A DNA stretch of 14,053 nucleotides. It comes from an uncultured Actinomycetes bacterium. Lineage in GTDB: Bacteria; Actinomycetota; Actinomycetes; Nanopelagicales; Nanopelagicaceae. Below, one piece after another: positions 1-6,847 of the stretch (its first letter is position 1; each line of letters opens with the position of its first letter). The notes beneath the pieces are model-generated. The model saw only the letters and a list, made by a program, of their open reading frames with translations. It was not told where the DNA came from and did no database searches. A program made the translations under genes and the position numbers. The stretch covers positions 1 through 14,053 of the forward strand of contig CAIUAO010000070.1 in assembly GCA_903897155.1 (NCBI GenBank). Direction: 5' to 3'.

Positions 1-2
1 AG

Positions 3-146
3 ATCGATGTTCTTTCGGCTCAAACCCAAGTGGAGTTTTTCTCTCAGACAACTGTTACCGAGATTACCTTTGGCGAAGGCGACTCATTCCAGATTACCCA
101 TGAAGTAACCCAGCAGTACACCCAAGAATTTCGCGACGACACTTAA
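3..146 (+). CDS. C-terminal fragment of an unidentified protein
   Basis: An open frame enters from the left edge and ends at a double stop (TAATAA, 144-149). The visible 47 residues are polar and rich in Thr, Gln and Glu, with the ending VTQQYTQEFRDDT. I do not recognise the family: no motif, membrane segment or signal is visible. The other two forward frames are closed by stops within this stretch, which supports this frame. It lies about 50 nt before the next gene, which has its own promoter, so the two need not be co-transcribed. The start and most of the gene lie outside the window. Confidence 0.55.
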   Translation: MDVLSAQTQVEFFSQTTVTEITFGEGDSFQITHEVTQQYTQEFRDDT

Positions 147-187
147 TAAATCGGGCGCGGTAAACGTGTTTTTCTACTTCAAACGCA

Positions 188-201
188 TAAAGTATTGGGT
201 A
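188..201 (+). promoter_or_regulatory. -10 box of a leaderless thioesterase-like gene
   Basis: TAAAGT at 188-193 lies 7 nt before the ATG at 201, so the predicted transcript starts at or next to that ATG. No Shine-Dalgarno is present. A TTG at 195 would lie upstream of the transcription start and is unlikely to be used. I see no clear -35 box. Confidence 0.45.
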
Positions 202-617
202 TGCAAACAGAATTGTTGTTAGGGGCTGTAGGGATGGCATCCCTAACGGTTCGCCCACTAGACACCGGAATCGCTCAAGGATTCAGCGATCTTCCTGTCT
301 TGGCAACAACTGCGACTATCAACGTAGTTGAAAGCGCATGCACCGCTGCCACCGCTGAATATTTTGAAACTGGCGAAACATCAGTCACCGTAGGGGTAGC
401 AGTTCAAGTGCGGGGAAGTGTGACTGTTGGAAATGAAGTTCGCGCTGTAGTGCGCGCAGTTGAATTAACAGATGACATTTTAACTTTTGATTGTGAAATT
501 CATCAGGATCAAAGAATAATCGCCGTTGCTCAGTTGCAACGGCGATTAGTAGATCGCGTATCTTTTATGGCAAAAAGTGCGGCAGAAAATTTGCGCGCAA
601 CTGATGTTGCCAGTTAA
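201..617 (+). CDS. Hotdog-fold thioesterase-like protein (FlK type)
   Basis: A 138-residue single-domain protein resembling the hotdog thioesterases related to fluoroacetyl-CoA thioesterase FlK. The recognisable block is SDLPVLATTATINVVESAC near residues 29-47, followed by a VQVRGSVTVGNEVRA strand region. FlK-type enzymes use Thr, Glu and His. Counting from ATG 201, Thr36 and Glu44 have the expected 8-residue spacing, but the family's His in a VRH motif is Gly72 here (VRG). The only His is at residue 101, on another strand. It may therefore hydrolyse acyl-CoA by a different arrangement, or only bind a ligand. The ATG at 201 is preferred to an in-frame TTG at 195 because the -10 box would start transcription at about 200. 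The stop abuts the stop of sodN on the other strand with no gap. Family is moderately sure; substrate is unknown. Confidence 0.75.
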   Translation: MQTELLLGAVGMASLTVRPLDTGIAQGFSDLPVLATTATINVVESACTAATAEYFETGETSVTVGVAVQVRGSVTVGNEVRAVVRAVELTDDILTFDCEIHQDQRIIAVAQLQRRLVDRVSFMAKSAAENLRATDVAS

Positions 618-1007
618 TTAAGCTTTCTTTGTCTCCCAGAAAATTGTTGAGATCTCTTCAATCTTTACTAGAAGCTTGTCTGCAACTGCAACATCGTTAG
701 TTCCTTTTGTTCCACCGGCACCAGCAAGCTTTGTCGCCTCATTGAACAATGTGTTGAGTTGTGGATACTTTTCAAAGTGTGGAGCCTTGAAGTAATCAGT
801 CCAAAGAACCCAAAGATGGTGCTTGACCATTTCTGAACGCTCTTCTTTCACAGCAACGGCGCGTGACTTGAAGTCGGCATCGCTACTTGCTGCATATTTT
901 TCCATGGCAGCCTTTACAGACTGTGCTTCAATCTTTGCTTGTGCTGGGTCGTAGATTCCACATGGAAGATCGCAGTGCGCATACCCTGTGAGAGTTGGCT
1001 TGAACAT
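618..1007 (-). CDS. sodN: Nickel superoxide dismutase precursor
   Basis: Converts superoxide to oxygen and hydrogen peroxide using a nickel ion held by the first residues of the mature chain. The nickel hook HCDLPCGIYDP begins at residue 11. After cleavage His1, Cys2 and Cys6 become the nickel ligands, and Asp3, Pro5 and Tyr9 of the conserved hook are all present. The leader is MFKPTLTGYA, 10 residues. The mature chain would be 119 residues, close to the family's usual 117 or so, and the four-helix body is complete. The start is set by a good Shine-Dalgarno (AAGGAG, 1020-1015) 7 nt before the ATG. The gene is divergent from sodX, whose first ATG directly adjoins this one, so the Shine-Dalgarno and the likely promoter lie inside the sodX reading frame. 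The enzyme is expected in the cytoplasm: the leader is a maturation propeptide, not a secretion signal. Confidence 0.97.
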   Translation of the reverse strand: MFKPTLTGYAHCDLPCGIYDPAQAKIEAQSVKAAMEKYAASSDADFKSRAVAVKEERSEMVKHHLWVLWTDYFKAPHFEKYPQLNTLFNEATKLAGAGGTKGTNDVAVADKLLVKIEEISTIFWETKKA

Positions 1008-1385
1008 ATGAGTGCTCCTTTTACTAAAGATGATGTGCCTCTTGTTATGTGTCAGACTACTACTCTCATGCCTAAGCTTCCATTTCAGAGGATTGCCGTT
1101 AGCGGCAACTCAATGGCGCCTAAATATAACGATGGAGACTGGCTGATCTTCCATCCCGTCGGCAAAATCAATCCGTACCAGCTTCGGGGGCGTGTAGTGA
1201 TTTTCGAACGCGATGAGTTGCCCGGAATTTTACAAATCAAAAGAGGTATTCGTGTTGAACCCGTTGGCTTTGGTCTTTGGGTTGAAGGAGATAATAAATC
1301 TGAAAGTACTGATTCACGCCACTGGGGTGTTGTGCACGACCACGAATTTCGGGGAGTGGTTCTTTTTCGTTATAAAAGAAATTAG
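1008..1385 (+). CDS. sodX: SodX-type signal peptidase for nickel SOD maturation
   Basis: An S24/S26-type Ser/Lys peptidase, 125 residues from this start. It carries VSGNSMAP with nucleophile Ser35, Lys78 in LQIKRGI as the likely general base, and the GDNKSESTDSRHWG box near 94-107. Small peptidases of this family lie next to sodN and are thought to remove its propeptide so that His1 is exposed for nickel binding. No hydrophobic anchor is visible, consistent with a cytoplasmic processing enzyme. The start is uncertain. ATG 1008 touches the sodN ATG but has only a weak GAGAG upstream. In-frame ATGs at 1047 and 1068 would still keep the whole conserved domain, which begins near LPFQRIAVSG, and would free 1008-1067 as a shared promoter. 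The stop overlaps the kgd stop by 4 nt. The pairing with sodN makes the function secure. Confidence 0.88.
   Translation: MSAPFTKDDVPLVMCQTTTLMPKLPFQRIAVSGNSMAPKYNDGDWLIFHPVGKINPYQLRGRVVIFERDELPGILQIKRGIRVEPVGFGLWVEGDNKSESTDSRHWGVVHDHEFRGVVLFRYKRN
1015..1055 (-). promoter_or_regulatory. Probable sodN promoter and Shine-Dalgarno
   Basis: Read on the minus strand, CTGACA (1055-1050) is followed after 17 nt by CATCTT (1032-1027), and AAGGAG (1020-1015) then precedes the sodN ATG by 7 nt. The predicted transcription start is near 1020, giving a very short leader that begins at the Shine-Dalgarno. All of it lies within the sodX frame if sodX starts at 1008. The -35 fit is good and the -10 fit is moderate. 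Confidence 0.4.
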
Positions 1386-4300
1386 CGGGTAAAGGCCTCA
1401 GTAATGAGTGCGTGCTGTTCTTCTTCATGCAAATGATGTGATCCTGTTGCTGGGCTTGCGGTTGCGCGCCTTGAAACACGGCGCAACGTCCGGCCATCGA
1501 GTGCTTCGATTGTATTGAGTGCAACAAATGGATAAGGACCTTGGTTAGCTGGTTCATCTTGGACCCACAACAAATTCGCTTGAGGATGAGCATTGATAAC
1601 TTCGATGAATGCTTGTGAAGGGAATGGATAGAGCTGTTCAATACGGATGATTGCTGTTGAAGTTTCATTAAGTTTTGCACGCTCTGCAAGAAGATCCCAA
1701 TAAATCTTTCCTGAGCAGAAAATTACTCGTGAAGCATTTGAAACTGTTGGGTCAGTAATTAATTGTTTAAATGTTCCTGTAGTGAAATCTTTTAGTCCAG
1801 AGGCTGCAGCTTTCAACCGTAGCATTGACTTTGGTTCAAATACTATGAGAGGACGTCGTGCAGGATTCATCATGTGCCAGCGAAGCAAGTGAAAGTAAGA
1901 AGCAGGCGTTGATGGTTGAGCAACGGTCATATTCTGCTCAGCACACAATGCGAGATAACGCTCTATGCGAGCTGAGGAGTGATCAGGACCTTGTCCTTCA
2001 TAACCATGTGGCAAGAGCAAGACGATAGATGAGCGCTCACCCCATTTTTGAAGTGCGGAGGAAATGAATTCATCGATGATTGATTGCGCGCCATTAGCGA
2101 AATCTCCAAATTGAGCTTCCCACATAACAAGTGCATCATCCCGGACAACCGAGTAACCATACTCAAAGCCCATTGCTGCGTATTCAGAAAGAAGAGAGTC
2201 AAAGACAAAGAATTGGTTTTCATCTTTGAGAAGTGCACGAAGAGGGAACCAGTCACTTCCATCATTTTGATTAACAATAACTGCATGCCGATTAGAAAAA
2301 GTTCCGCGCCTGACATCTTGTCCTGCAAGTCGGATCGGATGGCCTTCAAGTAGAAGAGATCCCATTGCAAAAAGTTCACCTGTCGCCCAATCTACCGAAC
2401 CGTCATCAAGCATTTCGTTGCGTTTAGCAAGCTGTGGAGCAAGGCGAGGGTGAATAACAAATCCTTCAGGAGTTGCAATTTGAGTTGCTGCAATCTTTCG
2501 CAGCGTTGCTTCATCAACAGAAGTATTAACGGTCTCAGGTACTGGAGAGGATGGAACATTGAAAGTCGAATCGCTATCTGGCTCTACGTTATGGACGGCA
2601 TTGAAGACTGATTCAAGTTGTGTTTGGTAATCACGGAGCACTTCTTCTGCCTCTTCTACAGTGATATCACCACGGCCGATGAGTGCTTCGGTATAGAGCT
2701 TACGCGTGCTGCGCTTTGCCTCAATGAGTTTGTACATCATTGGTTGTGTAAAGCTTGGCTCATCACCCTCATTATGACCACGTCTGCGGTAGCAGACCAT
2801 ATCGATCACGACATCCTTATTGAATTCTTGGCGATATTGGAATGCAAGATGAGCAATGCGTACAACAGACTCTGGATCATCTCCATTAACATGAAACACA
2901 GGAGCTTGAATCATCTTTGCAATATCTGTGCTGTAAGTAGAAGAACGAGCAGCATGTGGAGAAGTTGTGAAGCCAACTTGGTTATTTGCAACAACGTGGA
3001 TTGTTCCACCTGTCCTGTAACCCTTGAGTTTAGAAAGATTGAGTGTTTCTGAAACCACTCCTTGGCCAGCGAATGCTGCGTCGCCATGAATAAGGATCGG
3101 CAGTACCGAGTAGATACCTTGAATGTTCCTTATATCCTGCTTAGCTCGCACGATTCCTTCAAGGACTGGATTTACAGCCTCAAGGTGGGAAGGGTTGGCA
3201 GCAAGATAAATATCTGTAGTGTTTCCAGCTTCTGATGTGAAAGTTCCCTTTGTTCCAAGGTGATACTTCACATCACCGGTTCCATGAACTTCATTTTCAG
3301 CATAGTTGCCTTCGAACTCTTGGAAAATTTGTCCATATGACTTTCCAGCAACGTTTGCCAAAACGTTCAAGCGACCACGGTGTGGCATACCAATACAAAC
3401 TTCTTCAAGTTTTGCATCAGCTGCGCTTTGAAGGATTGCATCAAGAAGCGGGATAAGAGATTCCCCGCCCTCAAGTGAAAATCGCTTTTGTCCTACATAT
3501 TTTGTTTGCAAGAAAGATTCAAATGCTTCAGCAGAATTGAGTTTACGAAGAATGCGAAGTTGTTCTTCACGAGGCGTTCTAGGAGCGCCTACTTCAACAT
3601 GCTCTTGCATCCACTGACGTTCTACTGGATCCTCGATATACATGTATTCAACGCCAATTGTGCGACAGTAAGAGTCACGTAATATTCCAAGAATCTTGCG
3701 TAGTTTCATGAATGACTTGCCACCAAAACCACCTGTTGCAAATTCACGATCTAGATCCCAAAGGGATAGACCATGATTCACTACATCAAGGTCTGGGTGT
3801 TTGCGTTGCTTATAGCGAAGCGGATCTGTGTCCGCCATCAAATGGCCGAAGTTGCGGTATGCATCGATAAGCTTTTGAACGCGCGCCGTCTTTGAAATTT
3901 GATCATCTTTAGAGAACTGAAAATCAACTGCCCAACGAATTGGCTCATATGGAATACGAAGTGCTTCAAAGATTTCATCATAAAAATTATCTCCACCAAG
4001 GAGAATTTCATGGATACGGCGCAAGAAATCACCAGATTGAGCGCCTTGAATAACTCTATGGTCATAAGTAGAGGTCAAAGTTATTGTCTTAGAAATTGCA
4101 AGATTAGAAAGCGTCTCTTCGCTCGCACCTTGAAACTCTGCGGGGTAATCCATTGAGCCAACACCAAGGATTAATCCTTGACCTTGAACAAGGCGTGGAA
4201 CGGAGTGAACAGTTCCAAGTGTTCCTGGATTTGTTAGGGAAACAGTTGTCCCTGCATAGTCTTCAACAGTGAGTGTTCCGCCACGTGCCTTGCGGACAGT

Positions 4301-5101
4301 CTCTTCATATGATGCCCAGAATTGATCAAAATCTAAATCTTCACAGCCCTTAATAGAAGGGACAAGAAGTTGACGGGTTCCATCTGGTTTTGCCAAATCG
4401 ATAGCGATGCCAAGATTAATGTGCTCAGGTTTTCCAATAGCAGGTTTCCCATCTAGCTCACCATAAAAAGTATTCATCTCCGGCATTGTTCGAAGTGCTT
4501 TCACCATCGCATAACCGATCAGATGAGTGAATGAGACTTTTCCTCCACGGCTTCGTGCCAAGTGGTTGTTAATGACAGTGCGGTTATCAATCATGAGCTT
4601 TGCTGGAATTGCTCGCACACTCGTTGCTGTTGGGACAGATAATGATGCTTCCATACTCGCAACAACGCGTGCGCCAACACCGCGAATTGGCTCAAGAGTT
4701 GAAGCACTTGGTGTAACTAAAGTCGGAATTGGTTTAACAACGGGATCGGCAGGCATCTGCACTGGCTTAGTTACTGGCGCAGTTGTAACCACTGGAGATG
4801 GTGGTTGCGGGACAACAGGTTGCACAGGTGGAGTTGAAATTGGTACTGGTATTACAGGAGGAGCTTTTACTTGAGCTGCTTTTGGAATTGGAGGAACCCC
4901 TTTTTGATTAACAGGGTTAGCTGGTGCATTTGCTACAGGCGTGTAATCTGCAAAGAAGTCCCACCATGCTTTATCTACTGATGAAGGGTCTTGTTGGTAT
5001 CGCTCATACATTTCATCAACGAGCCATTCATTTGGTCCAAATGAACCACCAAAATGATTGGCAGGAGTATTAGATCCTGCTGAAGGGCCTGATGCCGACA
5101 C
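1382..5101 (-). CDS. kgd: Multifunctional 2-oxoglutarate dehydrogenase E1 with fused succinyltransferase domain
   Basis: Actinobacterial Kgd/OdhA-type TCA-cycle enzyme that decarboxylates 2-oxoglutarate with thiamine diphosphate. In order: an N-terminal helix (SFGPNEWLVDEMYERY, near 20-35), a Pro-rich linker (about 55-136), an E2-type acyltransferase core (about 137-370) with catalytic His348 in YDHRVIQGAQSGDF, then the E1 part. E1 motifs are GMPHRGRLNV (about 571), HGDAAFAGQG (about 672), NNQVGFTT and RRRGHNEGDEP (about 772). The total of about 1240 residues matches the family. There is no lipoyl domain, as is normal for this fused form, which borrows lipoate from another E2 subunit. The GTG at 5101 is chosen because GGAG lies 9 nt upstream; a TTG at 5107 has only 3 nt of spacing. 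Two smaller minus-strand frames inside it are shadows. The 3' end runs into sodX. Confidence 0.96.
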   Translation of the reverse strand: MSASGPSAGSNTPANHFGGSFGPNEWLVDEMYERYQQDPSSVDKAWWDFFADYTPVANAPANPVNQKGVPPIPKAAQVKAPPVIPVPISTPPVQPVVPQPPSPVVTTAPVTKPVQMPADPVVKPIPTLVTPSASTLEPIRGVGARVVASMEASLSVPTATSVRAIPAKLMIDNRTVINNHLARSRGGKVSFTHLIGYAMVKALRTMPEMNTFYGELDGKPAIGKPEHINLGIAIDLAKPDGTRQLLVPSIKGCEDLDFDQFWASYEETVRKARGGTLTVEDYAGTTVSLTNPGTLGTVHSVPRLVQGQGLILGVGSMDYPAEFQGASEETLSNLAISKTITLTSTYDHRVIQGAQSGDFLRRIHEILLGGDNFYDEIFEALRIPYEPIRWAVDFQFSKDDQISKTARVQKLIDAYRNFGHLMADTDPLRYKQRKHPDLDVVNHGLSLWDLDREFATGGFGGKSFMKLRKILGILRDSYCRTIGVEYMYIEDPVERQWMQEHVEVGAPRTPREEQLRILRKLNSAEAFESFLQTKYVGQKRFSLEGGESLIPLLDAILQSAADAKLEEVCIGMPHRGRLNVLANVAGKSYGQIFQEFEGNYAENEVHGTGDVKYHLGTKGTFTSEAGNTTDIYLAANPSHLEAVNPVLEGIVRAKQDIRNIQGIYSVLPILIHGDAAFAGQGVVSETLNLSKLKGYRTGGTIHVVANNQVGFTTSPHAARSSTYSTDIAKMIQAPVFHVNGDDPESVVRIAHLAFQYRQEFNKDVVIDMVCYRRRGHNEGDEPSFTQPMMYKLIEAKRSTRKLYTEALIGRGDITVEEAEEVLRDYQTQLESVFNAVHNVEPDSDSTFNVPSSPVPETVNTSVDEATLRKIAATQIATPEGFVIHPRLAPQLAKRNEMLDDGSVDWATGELFAMGSLLLEGHPIRLAGQDVRRGTFSNRHAVIVNQNDGSDWFPLRALLKDENQFFVFDSLLSEYAAMGFEYGYSVVRDDALVMWEAQFGDFANGAQSIIDEFISSALQKWGERSSIVLLLPHGYEGQGPDHSSARIERYLALCAEQNMTVAQPSTPASYFHLLRWHMMNPARRPLIVFEPKSMLRLKAAASGLKDFTTGTFKQLITDPTVSNASRVIFCSGKIYWDLLAERAKLNETSTAIIRIEQLYPFPSQAFIEVINAHPQANLLWVQDEPANQGPYPFVALNTIEALDGRTLRRVSRRATASPATGSHHLHEEEQHALITEAFTR

Positions 5102-5224
5102 TGGCAATTTCTCCGATTCCTAGCTCGATACCTTCCTATCCTAATAGTGTTTACAACCCCTCTCATCTTTCTCCACTGTGAGGTTCCACTCGCGAAATGG
5201 GCGATATCACGGCAGGCTTCGTCC
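5102..5224. promoter_or_regulatory. Divergent promoter region of kgd and a short-chain dehydrogenase
   Basis: About 120 nt separate the two divergent starts. TATCCT (5137-5142, plus) and TAGGAT (5143-5138, minus) overlap in the symmetric string TATCCTA and could be -10 boxes for both directions. I find no convincing -35 box on either strand. GGAG on the minus strand, ending 9 nt before GTG 5101, is the likely kgd ribosome binding site. Confidence 0.25.
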
Positions 5225-5926
5225 ATGGCGCTGGCAATAGTCACAGGTGGTTCTCGGGGGCTTGGGTTTGCCACGGCTAAAGCCCTTAAAGAAGCTGGCC
5301 ACATTCTTGTACTTGTTGCAAAGGACCCAGTCCGACTAGCCCAAGCTGCAAAAGAATTGCAATGTGAATTTCGTTCGGTAGATCTAGAAGAACTCAATAA
5401 AACTCAGGAAGTGTTCACTGAAATGTTGCACACATTTGGTGCGCCACAAATTTTAGTTTTAGCACATGGAGTTATGAGCGAGAAGATGTCGAAAACGCTT
5501 CGCACAACAACCCAAGAATGGCGCAGGGTAATGGCAATTAATTTAGATTCTGTTTTCTGCGCCGTAAACATCTTTGGAGCAGCGATGGCTGAGGCCCGCT
5601 TAGGGCGAATAATTATTTATTCAGCATGTTTAGGAAGAATGTCAGGTCCTGGTAATACAGGGGGCTTAGCGCCATATCGAATCAGTAAGGCTGGAGTAAA
5701 TGCACTTGTAAGGAACTTGGCACATGAGACTGTGCATGGCACACGTGGTTTATTAGTAGATGCCGTTTGCCCAAACCACACTCGCACCGATATGGGTGGC
5801 CCTGATGCGCCACTTTCAGTTGAAGAGGGCGCAGATACTGCAATCTGGCTTGCAACAAGAAGTTTTGATCCAGAAAAAGATAAGACTGGATTTCTATGGG
5901 AAGAGCGAGAGATTATTGATTGGTGA
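5225..5926 (+). CDS. Short-chain dehydrogenase/reductase
   Basis: A 233-residue NAD(P)-dependent oxidoreductase of the classical SDR fold. TGGSRGLG at residues 7-14 is the dinucleotide-binding glycine motif, Asn106 lies in INLDSV, Ser133 in YSACLG, and Tyr151/Lys155 form the YRISK active site, so the catalytic set is complete. The usual NNAG structural motif reads LAHG (79-82), a departure from most family members. The ATG at 5225 gives the normal SDR N-terminus; a GTG at 5147 in the same frame would add 26 residues unlike any SDR start. No signal or membrane segment is visible. It diverges from kgd and converges on a membrane protein gene, so context gives no substrate clue. Fold and enzyme class are sure; the substrate is unknown. 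Confidence 0.88.
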   Translation: MALAIVTGGSRGLGFATAKALKEAGHILVLVAKDPVRLAQAAKELQCEFRSVDLEELNKTQEVFTEMLHTFGAPQILVLAHGVMSEKMSKTLRTTTQEWRRVMAINLDSVFCAVNIFGAAMAEARLGRIIIYSACLGRMSGPGNTGGLAPYRISKAGVNALVRNLAHETVHGTRGLLVDAVCPNHTRTDMGGPDAPLSVEEGADTAIWLATRSFDPEKDKTGFLWEEREIIDW

Positions 5927-5945
5927 GTAAGAGTTAATTACTCGC
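5923..5945. other. Weak hairpin spanning two convergent stop codons
   Basis: GTGAGTAA (5923-5930) pairs with TTACTCGC (5938-5945), eight pairs including one T-G, around a 7-nt loop. It contains both stop codons of the converging genes. There is no T tract on either side, so it is at best a weak two-way terminator. Confidence 0.25.
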
Positions 5946-6315
5946 GGTATCCAAGTAAGGTTGCAAAAGTTGTTAGAAACGCAAGAATTCCAAGTGGGAT
6001 TGCCCCAATATAAAACTTTCCAGCTGCCATGTAGTAAGAGACTCCAAGTGCAATTAAGTTAGCAAGGACTGAAGGAGCACGGCCCCAACGTTGTCCCTTT
6101 TTAAAGGATGTAGAGCAAGCAAACAAACCAATTGCGCCAAGTGCGAGTGCAATGAAAACTCCAGTGAGTGCAAGTGGTGCTTCTAATGGCTTAGAGCGCA
6201 GCGAATCTAGAAGTGCTAAATAAACAATGAGTGCCAGCAGTAATACCGATTCAAGCCTGAGAAGGTGAACAGCAGATTTGCGACAAATGTTGTAAATCTC
6301 ATCTCGTGTTGCCAT
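5938..6315 (-). CDS. Small four-helix integral membrane protein, function unknown
   Basis: A 125-residue hydrophobic protein with four likely membrane helices near residues 20-38, 46-67, 81-98 and 102-122. Short basic loops (LRSKPLE, FKKGQRWGR) lie between them, and a hydrophilic N-terminus (MATRDEIYNICRKS) precedes the first. It resembles small membrane proteins common in Actinobacteria, but I cannot name a family or role and see no catalytic motif. The ATG at 6315 has no Shine-Dalgarno and sits 6 nt after a TAGGCT -10 box, so it is probably leaderless. It diverges from the degenerate GGDEF gene across only 30 nt and converges on a short-chain dehydrogenase with 11 nt between stops. Confidence 0.8.
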   Translation of the reverse strand: MATRDEIYNICRKSAVHLLRLESVLLLALIVYLALLDSLRSKPLEAPLALTGVFIALALGAIGLFACSTSFKKGQRWGRAPSVLANLIALGVSYYMAAGKFYIGAIPLGILAFLTTFATLLGYRE

Positions 6316-6345
6316 GACTGAAGCCTATCCAAGTAGCCTTTACTT
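6316..6345. promoter_or_regulatory. Overlapping divergent leaderless promoters
   Basis: On the minus strand TAGGCT (6327-6322) lies 6 nt before the ATG at 6315. On the plus strand TAGCCT (6334-6339) lies 6 nt before the ATG at 6346, with a possible -35 TTGCCA at 6309-6314 (19-nt spacer). The two -10 boxes are only 6 nt apart, so two polymerases could not occupy both at once. Confidence 0.5.
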
Positions 6346-6789
6346 ATGCCACTGAGCGATCAAGAAGTGAGCAGTATTGAGTTTGAAAATGATGGAGTCA
6401 CTGACTCTTTGACCGGAGTGATGGCGCCTTCGTTATTTCACGAGAATCTCAAACGTGAGATCGCACGCGCAGGTAGGCAAGAGCATGACCTTGCTGTTAT
6501 TTCAATTTCTGTAAAGCCAAGTAATTTTCAGTCGGTCTCACTGTTACAAGAAGAGCTCATCAAAATTGCAGATACTTTGCGGGAGCAATTGCGCGGGGGT
6601 GACTTTTTTACCCGAATTTCAGATTTAGGTTTTTGGGCATTGCTTCGGGCGGATGAGTCAGAGACAGATGTAGCTATTGGAAGGCTTGGGTTGCCCAACC
6701 AGAAGAAGCTAGATATTTATGTTCTAGCACGCAAGAAAGATGGATATGACGAGTGGATAAAAAGAATTGACCTCATCCATTTTCATTAA
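6346..6789 (+). CDS. Degenerate GGDEF-domain protein (catalytically dead)
   Basis: A 147-residue protein matching the GGDEF diguanylate cyclase fold in outline: DSLTGVMAPSLFHENL (20-35) corresponds to the family's D-LTGL-NR-xF start, followed by LAVISISV, a helix with LREQLRGGD, and RISDLGFWALL (90-100). The signature GGDEF reads SDLGF (92-96), and the first-strand metal-binding Asp is missing (ISISVKPSNF). It should therefore not make cyclic di-GMP. RGGD at 83-86 sits exactly five residues before the degenerate signature, the spacing of the RxxD inhibitory site that binds cyclic di-GMP in real cyclases. A receptor role is possible but unproven. No membrane helix or partner domain is present. 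The ATG at 6346 appears leaderless. The next gene, argG, has its own promoter. Confidence 0.7.
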   Translation: MPLSDQEVSSIEFENDGVTDSLTGVMAPSLFHENLKREIARAGRQEHDLAVISISVKPSNFQSVSLLQEELIKIADTLREQLRGGDFFTRISDLGFWALLRADESETDVAIGRLGLPNQKKLDIYVLARKKDGYDEWIKRIDLIHFH

Positions 6790-6813
6790 TTATCAAAATC
6801 AGGTTATAACTTT

Positions 6814-6847
6814 TTGCCTAGCGGGATGTGAACGGTAGACTTCATTC
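6814..6847 (+). promoter_or_regulatory. argG promoter, leaderless start
   Basis: TTGCCT (6814-6819) and TAGACT (6836-6841) are separated by 16 nt, and the argG ATG follows the -10 box after 6 nt. Transcription would start at or next to the ATG. This is the best -35/-10 pair among the leaderless starts here. Confidence 0.6.

Noticed and set aside
1360..1380. TTCTTTT / AAAAGAA inverted repeat at the sodX-kgd junction as a terminator
   Set aside because: The stem is seven pairs with a single G-C and there is no proper T tract beyond it; it codes for the SodX C-terminus.
1382..5101. Many open frames on both strands inside kgd
   Set aside because: They are shadows of the kgd frame, with no recognisable domains or start signals.
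5147..5224. Longer N-terminus of the SDR starting at GTG 5147
   Set aside because: The 26 added residues do not resemble an SDR start, and the normal family N-terminus begins at ATG 5225.
6829..6844. TGAA-N8-TTCA around the argG -10 box as an ArgR operator
   Set aside because: The classic ARG box has six bases between the TGAA and TTCA halves; the spacing here is eight, so the match is probably chance.
6790..6847. Possible operon linking the degenerate GGDEF gene and argG
   Set aside because: argG has its own strong promoter directly before its ATG, so co-transcription is not needed.
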